This document shows, one piece after another, positions 1-22,200 of a stretch of 64,000 bases of DNA; within the stretch, counting starts at the first letter, position 1, and every line of letters starts with the position of its first letter. Source of the stretch: Larus michahellis. Lineage: Eukaryota > Chordata > Aves > Charadriiformes > Laridae. The notes beneath the pieces were generated by a model, which was given only the letters and a program-made list of their open reading frames with translations, was not told the origin of the DNA and did not search any database. The DNA is taken from contig NC_133910.1 in the NCBI RefSeq assembly GCF_964199755.1, forward strand, positions 12,904,711 to 12,968,710. The letters run 5' to 3'. A program made the position numbers and the translations under genes.

Positions 1-988
1 ACTCCAGTGTGTCAGCCACTGTGGCTTGTTTGAGCCCTGTGAATCATGTAAGCACGGGATGCCTCACCGATTTCTTAATAGCCATTGACAGATTAGAACT
101 GATAGTACTACATGGGCTGAATGAAAGGAACTCTTAATTCACCTGCTTCAGCCTTTCCTGGAAATAGTCCTGGAGAATTTCTTGTGACACACTACCTCTG
201 AGTCAGAGATGCCAAGAGTCCATTAGGACAATCTGTTTCAATTCTGTACATGGATCTATAAACACATACTACACACCCTGAATTCTCTAAATTAAATACT
301 CATATTTTCTTAAACTGGGCAGTGTTAAGACTTTCTCAGCCTGCTGGTTTTATGGGTATTAGTCTCAATGGCAAAGTCTTATCCTGCAGCTGGTACGCTT
401 AAGCCTGAGAGAGGTGCTTGTGTCAGACCTTCAAAGCCCAGGAATCAAAGTAATCCCAGAAGCAGAGCTTCTCTATTTGTGCTAGGCGGAATTAGGGTAT
501 CAGAAATGGAAAGAAGTAAAATTCCTTTTGGTTTATGTTATATGCCTGATCTTGATTCTGAGTTCTTGATTACTCTGCCAACTTCTTGTCTTGTGTTTAC
601 GGTTGGTTTTTTTTTACCCTCATATTTTCGAATTTAATGTAGTTACCAGTCCTCATGTCAAAGTGGCAAAGGCTGTCAGTGCTTTGTGACAGAAGACTTG
701 AGGAAGGATATAAAGCAAAAACTTTCAAGGAAAAGGAGTGCAGCATGTTTGCCCTAACAGTTACCTCATTTAAAAATAAAAAAGAAAATCCACAATGAGT
801 TGAGTTTCTTTTTAACACCTTTTAATGCTTTAACACTAATAGCTGCTGTACACTGCTATGTGTTGGGGACTGCATTCAGCATGTGCTTACCCTTTGTAAA
901 ATAAAAGATACTTCTGGAATTAGAAAACACTTCAAAATGCACTAAAACTTTTTGGTTCTCAAACTGATTTGTGACAATGTGCCATTAA

Positions 989-3543
<2,555 letters not shown>

Positions 3544-6170
3544 CAGGAATAGCAACACTTCTTGGGACATAATGTATTAAGTCCGGAACTGATTCTCTAT
3601 GGATTCAACAAAAACTGCCAGCATTTTACACGTACATGCCCCCTTCCAGTTAAAGGCACAGATGTTTTGAATTTGATTTACAGTGGCACTGGTAATATAA
3701 TAGATAAAACCCTATTTCTTCAAGGAATGTTGCCTAGGCTTATTCTAACTTCCTAGATTTGGAACTAACCCAAGGAACCTGCATTTTGCTGATGCTTCAG
3801 TGAGTTGCAGTAGAACAGTTGCTGTCTTTAATGTCAGCAATGTTTTAAAATTTGAAATACTGTGAGCAGATACAGCTGTATCATTCAGTGTGCTGTTGGG
3901 TTCTAGCTATAACTAAAAAAAGTGGATCCCCTTTCTCACCCTCATCAAAACTGTCTTGTGCATAAGGAGTTCCATTGCTGGTTATAGCATTGCTTATCAA
4001 GGTGGAAAGCAGCATCAAAAAAATATATCACTTCTTATTTTGCTGCTCAGAGGCCTGTAATTCCATTTTTGTTTAACAAGAGATGAGGTCTTTCCTGCCC
4101 CCAAATAAAAGGCAAAAAGAAAACCGGAAAGTAATTGAACCCTCCTCGAGGTAAGAAAAGGGCGAGGGTTTTCTAACATGTCCCAGTTCTGCTCTTGAGG
4201 GGAACAAGGGAGAATCCTATATTGCTAATTGGGAATCCTGTATGGCTAGTCAGATTTCAAGAAGGAAGGGGGGAGATACTCCTGAAGAGACAGAATGTTA
4301 GATTCTGTTAAAATTCTGTGCCAAAAGAACTCTTTATTTCAGCATTCTTTCCCCAACGTTGCCCCTCCTGAATTCCCAAGAAGGGAGCCAAGTTGTGCTG
4401 CAGGTTCCATAATAAAAGCTCCTTTCTGCTATTAACCAGCTTCCATCCATGTATGCCCCAAATTCATATCTGAATTGCAGGTTATTGGTGAAAGTGTTTT
4501 CAGAATTGCAGAAATTCCCCTTTTTCCCTGCACTCAGATGCAAGATGAGAGCAGTCAACCTTCTAATCTGTAGTCTTTGCTTAGGTTCACTTCCGTCGGC
4601 CTCTCAGCTGTAAAAGTCCCAGGTGACTGAACAGCGGAAGAGCTGGGGTGCAGCGCTCTCGAGTGCAGCCCCTTCTCTCTGCTGTCGCAGACTACACCTG
4701 GGCTGCGTAGGGAGGGGACGTGGAAGTCAGCTCTGTGCTGCCACAGCCCCAGTTCTCAACTCCATATGCAAACGGTTATAGCTGAAGAATGCAAGTGCGA
4801 AGTCTGTGCAGTGAATAAGTAGCCAGGGATGTAACTTGCGTGTTCAGAGGGAGGAACTCCTCAGTGTAGTGGTGAGGAGAGAGGAAGGCCCTGTTCTCAC
4901 CTCAGTGCCACGACCTCTGTGCCATGAACATGCTTAGTGCTGCTCAGAGGAGGTGTTTTGTCCTCTGCTAGTCAACTAGGTGAACCTGTTTCGCTAGATT
5001 ATGAGAGAATTCTAGAAAGCATGAGCCCTACCAACTTGCTAACATTACATTGATTCCTTGCACTGTTGTCTCCCTTGAGAAAGCTGCTCAACCGTTTGTT
5101 CAAGGAGTTTTTCAGCTGAACACCTCCAGCAGGAGCTATTTACCAGGGTCTCCTGGTAAGGACACTAACCTGGACAGTTCAGCTTAACGGTTGCATTTTA
5201 GGAGAGAAAACTAGGCTGAAAGAACTGATGACAAATAGAAGAGCACTGTTGAATGTTAAACCAGTGATTTCATCATCTTAAGGGGAAAATAGCCTATGTC
5301 ATAGCAAGACGTGCTGCTGCTGAAGGAAATAAATTCGTATGTGGGGGTAGGTGGGAGGGGATGCCAGCATTTCAGTTCAGGTCACATAGAAGGCTTCCTG
5401 TTTAAATAGGTTTTGCAAGAGAAGTTTTCGCTTCAAGTGTTCACTGTGCCTGTCTCTTCATAGCAAAACAAACTGGTCCTTTCTGTTACGGATGCGCAGC
5501 CCAGGATGCTTTTGCTCAGTTTCACTGCAGATCCTAGAACGGTTTTAGGCTACATCAAGGCAGCCACTCTCAGATATCCCAACTGCTGTTGATGTTCACA
5601 GTGTTTATAAACGGAATGACAGAAACAACTCCTGTAAGTAGCCTTTAAGTTGATTTTTCTCAACTTCGTGTCCTGTCTAACTATGGAGCTGGGTGATGAA
5701 ATATTGACTGGTTTCCTCTGTGAAAATCGAGTCCCCTTCCCAACAAAAGACCCCAGAAAAGGAACTGATACTGTCCCTTGCAGCAGAAATACTTTGGTAC
5801 TAAAGGGGCCCAGTTAGGTGGAGGGCATTTTAAGATATTTCTAGGCAGCGCAATGTGCAGGCTTACTAACTGTGAGTCCTGATGCAGAAGACTTTTGGTT
5901 TCCTACATACACTGCTGTATTCATGCATCTCCAAAAAATACAGTGACCGCTCCCTGTGGCTGAGAAGCTCCCACAAGCAGGATGTCAGCTGTCAATTGGC
6001 TCTGCAAAGTGTTCTGGAATTCATTCTGAATATATTTTTGCTTTCTATGTGGAAAAAGAAATAAGTATAAATTCTCATTTTATGCTGTATTTTGTACCTT
6101 AGTTGTGTTTGAAAAATGTTTTGATTTTTGGAAACAATCAAAATAAAACAATGGCATCTTTGTATCCACT
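3544..6170 (+). other. SURF4: SURF4 3' untranslated region, about 2.6 kb
   Basis: No coding exon is seen between the SURF4 stop and SURF2. Candidate poly(A) signals AATAAA lie at 4104-4109, 5328-5333 and 6142-6147. The last is followed by a GT-rich stretch (around 6173-6182) typical of a cleavage downstream element, so I take it as the distal end. Upstream signals could give shorter transcripts. Confidence 0.7.
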
Positions 6171-6489
6171 TGGCGTGTGTGACCGATGACGCTCCAGATG
6201 GGCTACCTGGAAATGCTGGTTAGTGGTCTTGGGTGCTTTCTCTCCCACCTACTGAAAGTCATCTTCCCAGAAAGGTCTGAGCCCTGGGCTGCCTGTTCTT
6301 GACTGTGGTCATCATCCTTCCCGTGGTGGTGGGGGGTAGCACAAGGCTGTTAGAATACAACTTAATTCCACCCGCCTATTCCCCTTCTCAGCTGTAACTG
6401 TTAATGGAAAGGGTAAACACTTCAGCCAGCCTTGTGCACCCTCTAGAATTATTATACAACAGGCTTCAGGCCATATATTTATCATAAAA

Positions 6490-6495
6490 TTTATT
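6490..6495 (-). terminator. SURF2: SURF2 poly(A) signal
   Basis: The forward strand reads TTTATT, giving AATAAA on the minus strand only 10 nt past the SURF2 stop codon (6505-6507). The SURF4 distal signal at 6142-6147 faces it, so the two convergent genes end about 340 bp apart without an obvious overlap. Confidence 0.7.
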
Positions 6496-6504
6496 TGCTG
6501 TTGG

Positions 6505-9660
<3,156 letters not shown>

Positions 9661-9855
9661 GGCCACGCCGCCGGCCTGCCCGGGCCCCGCCATAGAGAGG
9701 CGCGGCCAGAGAGGAGCTCGCCTCCACTTCCGGTGCCGGCCCCGCCGGGTAGCAGCCGGCACCATAGAGAGGGGCGGCTAGAGAGGGGCCTGCCCGCCCA
9801 CCCGCGCCGGGGCTGTCTGGGCCGGAGGCGCGCGGGGAACGGTGGCGGCGTTGCC
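9661..9855. promoter_or_regulatory. SURF2/SURF1 bidirectional CpG-island promoter
   Basis: Only 195 bp separate the two start codons. The interval is GC- and CpG-rich and has no TATA box. It holds an ETS-type site (ACTTCCGG, 9726-9733) and YY1-like GCCATGGCGGC over the SURF1 start (9854-9864). The mammalian Surf-1/Surf-2 promoter is known to use ETS and YY1 proteins, so the architecture appears conserved. A 26-bp block is present twice (9690-9715 and 9762-9787, 3 differences). Confidence 0.85.
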
Positions 9856-12800
9856 ATGGCGGCGGGGAGGCTGCTGCTGCACGCGGGGCCGCGGCTGCTG
9901 CGGGAGCGCCGGGGCTGGGTGAGGGTCGAGGGGAGCGGGGCTGGGGCCGGGTGAGGGCCGAGGGGAGCCGGGTCGGGGCCGGGTGAGGGCCGAGGGGAGC
10001 CGGGTCGGGGCCGGGTGAGGGCCGAGGGGAGCGGGGCCGGGGCCGGGTGAGGACCGAGGGGAGCGGGGCCGGGTGAGGGCCGAGGGGAGCGGGGCCGGGG
10101 CTGGGTGAGGGTCGAGGGGAGCGGGGCCGGGGCTGGGTGAGGGTCGAGGGGAGCCGGGTCGGGGCCGGGTGAGGGCCGAGGGGAGCCGGGTCGGGGCCGG
10201 GTGAGGGCCGAGGGGAGCGGGGCCGGGGCCGGGTGAGGACCGAGGGGAGCGGGGCCGGTGAAGGCCGAGGGGAACGGGGCTGGGCCGGGGCGGGTGAGGG
10301 CTGAGGGGAGCGGGGCCGTGACCGAGGCCGGGGCCGGACCCAGGGGAGTGGGGCCGGGTGAGGGTCGAGGGGAGCGGGGCCGGGCTGAGGGGACAGGGCC
10401 GGGCGAGGGGAACGGGATCGGGCTGGACCCGGGCCGGGCCGAGGGGAGCGGGGCCGGCCCGGTCGAGGTCCCGATCCTGATCCTGTCCGGAGCCCGTCCC
10501 CCCGCGGTGCTCGGCGCTGTACCTGCACCCGCCGGGCTCCCCCCTTCCTCTGTAAATGTGTCCCTGTGCGGCTCCAGCATGGCAGGAAGGGGAGGAAGCG
10601 GGAGGGCAGGGGCTTGGCTGGCACTTGTTTCAAGACCAAATTAAGATGGTTGTACATTGGCTGATAGCGTGCATGGAAAGGGAAAGATCATTTCCTGGGC
10701 TATCGTCAGCTCTGTAACTCGAATGTGATTTTATTTTTTTTTAATTATAACCTAACCTGTAGTGTTTCACCAGTGGTTGCTCAGATGAAGATGATTGCAT
10801 GAAATTTGGTTTACCCATTGATATGTCTCGTTGAGACAACTCATATCATTTAGATATACATTTTACAAAGCAGAGATGCTACAAAGGATGTTTCTTATTT
10901 CACATAGGTGTCACATTGCTTGATCAGAAGAACATTTTTTGGGTATCCCTTAACTAAAGCAGATTCTGGTCTGGTCCAGAAGACTAAAGGTAAGAAAATA
11001 TTTGGATTTCTGCCCTGTTTCAACTTTATACCAAGAGTTGACATTCTCTGCAGGAATTTGGCATCTCCTCTCCTGTACAAATCCTGTTCCTTGTTCTGTT
11101 TTTCTCTAGATATTTGTTTGAGGTTTTGCAGACCACGAACTTCTACAACAGCTGCTGGCACATCTGGAGAGGACATCGTACTCAAATGGGGCCTTTTCCT
11201 GGTCCCTCTGACCACGTTCTGTCTCGGCACTTGGCAGGTACAAACAAATATTTCATTTTTTGAAGAGATGAGCACTTGAGGGCTATCAGATTTTTCCATC
11301 TCTGGCTGTTTAATCTAGTTCAAATCACATACAGGGTAAAGATTTGCTCTTATTTTACCTTTCTGTTTTCCAGGTGTACATTTGTAAGTCTTTAAAGGAG
11401 AGAGTCTTATTTTTTACACTTTTATTTCAGTTTAAGTATTTCCTCAAAATAAAGTCAGTAGCCATTTCTGTATCTCCAATTACCCTGTCCCAGTTAGGCC
11501 AAGTCTGAGGAGAAACTTATGATGATTTTAAGGCTTGCTGGGGTTATTACATTGCTCTGTTCTACCATAAGCAATTGCTTTCGTGTTTGTGTGCTTTCAG
11601 GTTCAGCGACGAAAGTGGAAGTTAGACTTGATTGCACAACTGGCATCAAGAATTACATCAGAGCCCATCCCTCTGACATTAGAGTAAGGAAACTGAGACT
11701 GTGATACTATCATTGTGATAGTAACAAAATATTAAGCCAGCTGCTTATTCCATGAAGTGTTTGTGTTCTGTTTCTGTTTGCAACTGGCTCTAGAGTGAAG
11801 CATTAGGGAGAAGGAGAATCCTAACATAAAATCCCCTAGTTTGATTTGCCTATCACAGACACCATTTTGTTTTCCTCTTGTTCCATGCAGCCCCATGGAA
11901 CTGAAGGAACTGGAGTACAGACCTGTAAAGGTCCGAGGGCATTTTGACCACTCCAAGGAGCTCTATATTTTGCCACGGTCACTTGTGGACCCTGAGCGAG
12001 AAGCCAGAGAAGCCGGGCGTCTGACATCCCACCCGGAAAACGGAGCGAATGTCATTACTCCTTTCTATTGCACAGAGCTAGGGTAAGGTACTGAAAGTCG
12101 AGCATGTGAGCAGCTCACTTGTTTTGAAAAGCTGAATCATGGTGGTTGGGTTTATATAAGTCATTCTCTACCTTAAAAGGCATCTCTCGCAGTCTGTTAT
12201 GTCACTGAGGCTTGATTCAAAATTGTATTTAAATTCCCTTATAATGTGCACTCAGATGACAAAAACCGTGCCACCAAACATACGGGTTGCTTCTTTCTTT
12301 GGTACCTAGTTCTCGGCAGCGGCAAGAATAAATTTCCTTTCACTCATGAGCCATACTTCTTTATGTAACTCCAGGGTCACGATTTTAGTCAACCGAGGAT
12401 TTGTGCCCAAAAAGAAATTGAAACCGGAGACCAGGCTGAAGGGACAGGTAAGGGGGGATACAGGAAATATTGCGTATTACTTTCTGCCCTGTGATTACCC
12501 AGAGGCACTGCTGACAAACCAAGAAAGGCGGTAGGCGTGTTCAGCATCATGGGAGGCTACTTATATAGTCATTGCACTTGTCAAAGGTGGCAAACCTTTT
12601 CTTCCCACCTTTTTGTTAGGTAAACGATGTTTTTCAAACAAGGAGCTGTTCTTGATCTGCCTTTTTCCCTGCTGTGTTACAGCCCTGCCCCACTGCAGGG
12701 CACAACCAGTAGATTTATGATCAGACCCCACAAAGTGCTGTATTTTTCTACCAGGACGTGGTATGCCAGAGTATGTAATGAGTCTTGAAAAATTCCTTTT

Positions 12801-13825
12801 TTCTCTTCTGCGCTTCTTTTCAGATTGAAGATGAAATTGATCTCACCGGGGTGGTGAGGTTATCAGAAACCCGGAAACCTTTTGTGCCTGAAAATAACAT
12901 TGAGAAAAACCGCTGGCACTACCGTGACCTGGAGGCTATGGCAAAGGTGACCGGCGCCGAGCCCATCTTTATCGATGCGGATTTCAGTAAGTCGCAGAGG
13001 AACCCAACTCCACCTCCAATTTACATCGCTCTCCCCGCCTTTCCATTCAGTTAGTTATTTCCCCATGGCATTTGTAAAGGTAGAATCATAGAATCGTTTA
13101 GGTGGAAAAAGACCTTTCAGATCAAGTCCAGCAAGATATTGCATCTTTCTCTTACCTTTGTGTACTCTGCTAGGTTTACTATTTTGGAGGTGGTGGGCAG
13201 CCAGCCCTGGGAAACGGTAGGATGCTCGGAGGTGCAGGTGGTGTTCGCTGCCTCGAGCACAACCAGCCACTTGCCATAGGGCCACCTGCCCCACGGATGT
13301 GGGGCAGGTTTCCTGAGGAAGAGGAGCAGAGCATTCATATGACTGACCACCTTCATCCCGTTTCTCACGGCAAGGGCAGCTCTTCGCAGTGCGGACTGGA
13401 GATCTAACTTGTGTGCTGTGTTGTGCCTATAGGAAGCACGGTCCCGGGGGGACCCATTGGAGGCCAGACAAGAGTGAGCCTGAGGAACGAGCACATGCAG
13501 TACATCATCACCTGGTGAGTTACCCAGACAGCGTGACTGACCTTCCGCGTGTTTCTTCTGAATGTAAAGTTTTGCCCGGCATTCTTGCTCCTGCATCAGT
13601 GAGGCTGGATGAGCTTTTAAGCTACAAGAGCCTAGTTTTAAGTAACATTTACACAGTGATTTGAAATAGTTGTGTTTTATTGCACCACAGCTGACTTAGG
13701 GAGGTTCAGTCCATCTTGAAATGAAGGTTTAAACATGTGGTTTTGTTTTCTTTCATAGGTATGGCTTATGTGCTGCAACTTCATTCTTGTGGTACAGAAA
13801 ATTTATACAAAAAATACCTCTGTGA
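9856..13825 (+). CDS. SURF1: SURF1, mitochondrial cytochrome c oxidase assembly factor, complete (9 exons, 310 aa)
   Basis: Exons: 9856-9918, 10908-10989, 11110-11237, 11601-11683, 11891-12082, 12375-12447, 12824-12986, 13433-13514, 13759-13825. All introns are GT-AG and phases agree; the total is 933 nt. SURF1 sits in the inner mitochondrial membrane and helps early assembly of complex IV (COX1 haem a insertion). The first exon encodes an Arg-rich, acid-free presequence. A first membrane segment ([17 protein letters not shown], about residues 74-90) is followed by the family motif VQRRKWK, then [34 protein letters not shown] and [11 protein letters not shown] facing the intermembrane space. 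A second membrane segment ([13 protein letters not shown]) is near the C-terminus. The length is close to the 300-aa human protein. Exon 1 is 63 nt and the donor opens directly into a GC-rich tandem repeat. Confidence 0.97.
9912..10460. repeat. GC-rich minisatellite (about 32-bp unit) filling the start of SURF1 intron 1
   Basis: Imperfect units built on GGGTGAGGGCCGAGGGGAGC repeat roughly 14-16 times. A block of about 106 bp (9965-10070) recurs apparently unchanged at 10151-10256, showing a higher-order period of 186 bp. The repeat contains long open frames on both strands because the unit is stop-poor; they are not genes. The first unit overlaps the exon 1 donor. Confidence 0.92.
13081..13137 (-). 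mobile_element. CR1 LINE 3'-end fragment in SURF1 intron 7
   Basis: The forward strand reads AGAATCATAGAATCGTTTAG and then a diverged match to the reversed CR1 3' end (GACCTTTCAGATCAAGTCC). Only about 55 bp is recognisable. CR1 is the dominant bird LINE; this is an old 5'-truncated copy. Confidence 0.75.
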
Positions 13826-14280
13826 GGGGAAGGGCTGACGACTTCTCTTCTGTACTGCGGTCAAGAGCAGACTTTTATAGAAGACAGCACTCTGATCAGT
13901 CCTGAACTATCTATCTGAAGCACACAGTTTCAGAGCAACATGTTCAGTCAATGCATGCAGCTCTCAAGCTGCAAACAGACTCTGAGCTCCTACCGGTGCG
14001 ATTCTGGCTGCAGCTTGGAAGTATTAAACTTCAAAATTGTACATGGCTGTTGAGACTTCTAGTGAGGCACATTTATGCAGTAATCTCAAGGATATATTTT
14101 TCTATTGTCATTGGTTTTAACCTACACCACTTTAACTTCTCCACTGCTGTATTTTCCAAAAGCTGGTGAGGGATTTTGTGAATCCAAGTTTCTTTGCACT
14201 GCGTAGTCATTCCTGAGGTCAGGAGTGGTTCACAGCAGTTGCATCAGAATAAATAAAGAGGGCTTAGAGATGCATGCCTT
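13826..14280 (+). other. SURF1: SURF1 3' untranslated region with poly(A) signals
   Basis: There is no coding potential after the SURF1 stop. Overlapping AATAAA signals at 14248-14253 and 14252-14257 mark the likely end. Confidence 0.7.
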
Positions 14281-14878
14281 GTATTGCACATCTTACATCT
14301 TAACAGCCACACACCTGCATTAAAGGTTACTGTGGATACTCAAGTCTAGCTGGGTAAGGTAGCCTGTGGCTTCATGAGAGCGTAAGGGCTACCAAACCCA
14401 AGCAGGAGCTACCTCCAATGGAGCCATATCAAGCTTTGTAACCTCCCACACCACCACAAGATCCAGTCACAAATCAGGAAAGAACAGAAGGACAAGAAGA
14501 TCTAGATTCTTCCCCTACCCTTCAGCCTGGAGAAGAGGCATTACAGACTTCCTCACAGGTCCCTACCTGGTTAGCCTGGTAAATGCTGTAATACCCTCTA
14601 AAACCCATGGATGATGAGAGGTACTTGCGTAAGCAAGCTAGGCTTAAAGGCAGAGCCAGCCCAGCCCATCCAACTTGATGATCACACACCACGTGCTGCT
14701 GAGCTGCTGCTGATGGGCTGTGTGTTCGAAGGAGAGGAATTACTACACAGGACTAATTAAGGGCAGTCATTCCAAGTAACAACCTGCATGCAATCATTTG
14801 CTGGAAAGCCATGCTAATCTGCTAACCACTGCCTGGAACACTCCCATTAATAGAGACCACTGAAACTTAATCTGGGGG
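14281..14878. other. Intergenic spacer between the tail-to-tail SURF1 and RPL7A genes
   Basis: About 600 bp lying between the SURF1 poly(A) signals and the RPL7A poly(A) signal. I see no exon, RNA gene or recognisable repeat in it. Confidence 0.6.
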
Positions 14879-14884
14879 TTTATT
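14879..14884 (-). terminator. RPL7A: RPL7A poly(A) signal
   Basis: Forward TTTATT gives AATAAA on the minus strand, 41 nt beyond the stop codon at 14926-14928. A very short 3' UTR is typical of ribosomal protein genes. Confidence 0.8.
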
Positions 14885-14925
14885 CTTTTTATGTACAGAA
14901 AACACGGTAGCAATCCAGTACATCT

Positions 14926-19100
<4,175 letters not shown>

Positions 19101-19247
19101 CTTGGACTGAGGAAGAGAAAGGCGGAGCGGCGCATGCTGGGAAATATCTACGCGGCGCGAGGTCTCGCGAGAGGACGGCGGCGTCGCGCGCGGCGGGGCG
19201 GGGCCCGGGGGGGCGGGTCGAGAGGGGCGGGAGGGCGACGGGGCGCC
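19101..19247. promoter_or_regulatory. RPL7A/MED22 bidirectional CpG-island promoter with 5'TOP and ZNF143-like element
   Basis: Only 147 bp lie between the ATGs. On the RPL7A strand CTTTCTCTTCCTC (about 19122-19110) is a terminal oligopyrimidine tract, placing the RPL7A start near 19122 and implying mTOR-LARP1 control of translation. GCATGCTGGGAAAT at 19132-19145 resembles the ZNF143/THAP11 (SBS) motif. No TATA box is seen. Confidence 0.8.
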
Positions 19248-22200
19248 ATGGCGCAGCAGCGGGTGCTGCCGCAGAGCAAGGAGACCCTGCTGCAGTCCTA
19301 CAACAAGCGCCTCAAGGATGACATCAAGTCCATCATGGACAACTTCACCGAAATCATCAAGACGGCCAAGGTGGGCCTGGGCCTGGGCCTGGGCCGTAGC
19401 CGAGCCCCGAGGGGAGAGGGCCGCGCCCGCCGGAGCGGCCGGGCTCCTGAGGGGAGAGGGGCGGATTTTCCCCGGGGGTAGCTTTGAGGAGGGACGAGGG
19501 TTCCTGAGGGGAGAAGGGATGGCCGTGAGGGGGGAGCAAGGCCCCCGAGGGGAGAGGGGACAGCCCCGGGGGGAGGTCGAGCCCCTGAGGGGAGGGTGGG
19601 AGGCGGCAGGGGGACCTTTCTCCCGGTTCTGCTGAGGGCGGCCGTGAGGGAAGAGGGTTCCTTCCTTCCCCAGGGCAGGTGGCTGTCAGCTCTCAGCTGC
19701 TGCTGCCTTGGCCTCTCTGCCTCTGCGCTTCGGGCAGCCAAGCGGTGCTGCTGAACGCGGGAGAACCGCAGAAGCAAGCAGGGAGGGTAGCAAAGACGAT
19801 CTGCGGGTGCCTGTAAAATGCAGAGGCCGCTCCGGGGATTCCAGGTGTGGATTGAACTGAAATGAGAAGCCTTATAGTGTAGTAATCACATACCATGATT
19901 TTAGTATGTAAAGGTGGATACATATACTTTTTTCTTTAGATTGAGGATGAAACCCAAGTCTCTCGAGCAACCCAGGGTGAACAAGATAACTATGAGATGC
20001 ATGTCAGAGCTGCAAACATTGTGAGTAGCACCCTGCTGTTCAAATTGGTGGCAGCACATCCTTCAGATACCGTTGGGTTCATTATTGCATCTAGGGCAGC
20101 CTTTATAACACTCACTAGGGCTGCAGCTGGAAGAGTAATCTGATAATTGGAGTGGCTGTTGGGCGATTTCCTTCTCTAGGGGGAAAGCTGGGTAGCCTGG
20201 CTTGTCAGCTACAGGCTTCTGTCAGAATGCTCACCTAATGTGGGAGTTTCTACTTTATTCAAGGCTTGGGCTGAAGGAGCAGCTTGGGAGATCTTGTTTT
20301 AGAATTGGAGCAAAGCGCTGTTTTGATATACTATGTGTTATGTGATTTTTCTCTTTGCTGCAAGGTCCGAGCTGGTGAGTCCCTGATGAAACTTGTGTCT
20401 GACCTGAAGCAGTTCTTGATCCTCAATGATTTCCCCTCTGTGAATGAAGCTATCAACCAGCGCAACCAGCAGCTGAGAAGCTTGCAGGAGGAATGTGACA
20501 AGAAGTTGATTGCGCTACGGGATGAGATCTCCATTGACCTGTACGAGCTAGAAGAAGAATATTACTCTTCCAGGTACAAATAGGGCAGTGGACTTCTGCC
20601 TTATGACTCCAGCCCTTTTGGGGTAGTTAATCTAGACAAACAAGTAGTTCATAGAGTATAGGTCTTCAGAATGTTCCCAACAAAATTTCACTCCTGTTTT
20701 TAATTAGGTCAGAATCTTTTTCTGCAACTAAAGCAACTGCCTTTTCCTTGTAGATATCCTACAGGGTATAAGTGTCATGGTGAGGAGGTACTCACAGCAT
20801 CCAGCTCTAGGTGCTTGCTTTAGTTGGGTAGATTTGACAGATAATTTGCTTAGGCTTCCTTGTAAAAGGAAGTGAATCATTGTAAAAGGAGGTGAATTTC
20901 CTTGTGGGTATAGGCTTCTGTCTGAGTATCCCTCTGGAGGAGCCCCTCTCTCTCTCCCTAGAGAGACTAGCTTGCTGAGCTGGGTCCTGATCTTAGATGA
21001 GATCACCATGTCTTCATGGTGAGTTCTTCCACAAGTGACTTGGTTTCACCATGTGCCTTTTCCCTTGTAGTCGGCTGCCCCAGCTGCCTGGAGTCCTGTT
21101 GGGGTGAACATTTGAAATGAGCAAAAAAGACATGCTCCATTTCATTGAATTATGAAGTATTGTGATAGGATTTTCTAAGGAAGACCTAATAGTGATTTCT
21201 GGGATTTTTAATATTTTTAAAAGACTCTTAGAAAACAGACTTTTGAGAATTCAGACACTTTATTTTTTTAATTTTATTTTCTGTCATGCACTCCAGCACT
21301 TATAGTTGATGATGCAGTAAATGAAAGCAGGAGAAAACAAATGAGAACCTGATTGGGGGTTGGAACTAGATGATCTTTAAGGTCCTTTCCAACCCAAACC
21401 ATTCTGTGATTATTTTGGCTGCACTATCCAAGCTAAGTGAAGTCAGTGCAATAATGCTATGACTTCTAAACAGAAACTTAACTTTACAAAATTTATTTAA
21501 AATTTCAGTGACCAGCTTTTCTATTTTTGCCTTTCCCTTCTTTCTAAAAATGCTGAATGTCTGTAACGCCAGCTAAGTCAACTAAAACCTTAAATGCTCA
21601 ATATCTTTGGAAGTTAGGCCATTATTTATGGATAATATATGTATTTTAAGAGTAAAAAGATACTGATATTACGTAGTTTAGGAACTGCAATGACATTGGA
21701 AGAAAACTTGAGGTAAAAGTTTACAGTTGCTTTTCAAACTTTAAGAGGTTTTTGGGGGGTGGCAAGGGATCCTAGAAGTATCTCAGAATTGGAAAAGGGA
21801 TGGTCGCAAACCCAAGCACCAGTCCAGGCCCTGAGAGGTCAAGGTGCATCCACTACCTAGGCTGCATACAGCGTGGCAGTGAGCTGTATCCAAAACAATG
21901 CTGTGTGCGATCACAGTGCCTCATGCGTGCCACACTGTCACCAGGCTGCCACCACTGTGGGTCAGGAGCTTTAACTTTTGGACTAAGGTGCTCTGACCGT
22001 GGTCTGTTCACCTGCCTGGCACCAGATGCCTTGTAAAGCAACCCTTTGTAACAGAACATCTAAGCACAAACGTAGGCATACACCAAAAGGATTTGCCTTC
22101 ATGCTCTTTCTTATGAGTGGTCACAAGGTAGGAATCTTGGCAGCTCTACAGAGCTATGATCCCTCCGCTGAAACCTGTTATCATGTAGCACTTAGTCATT

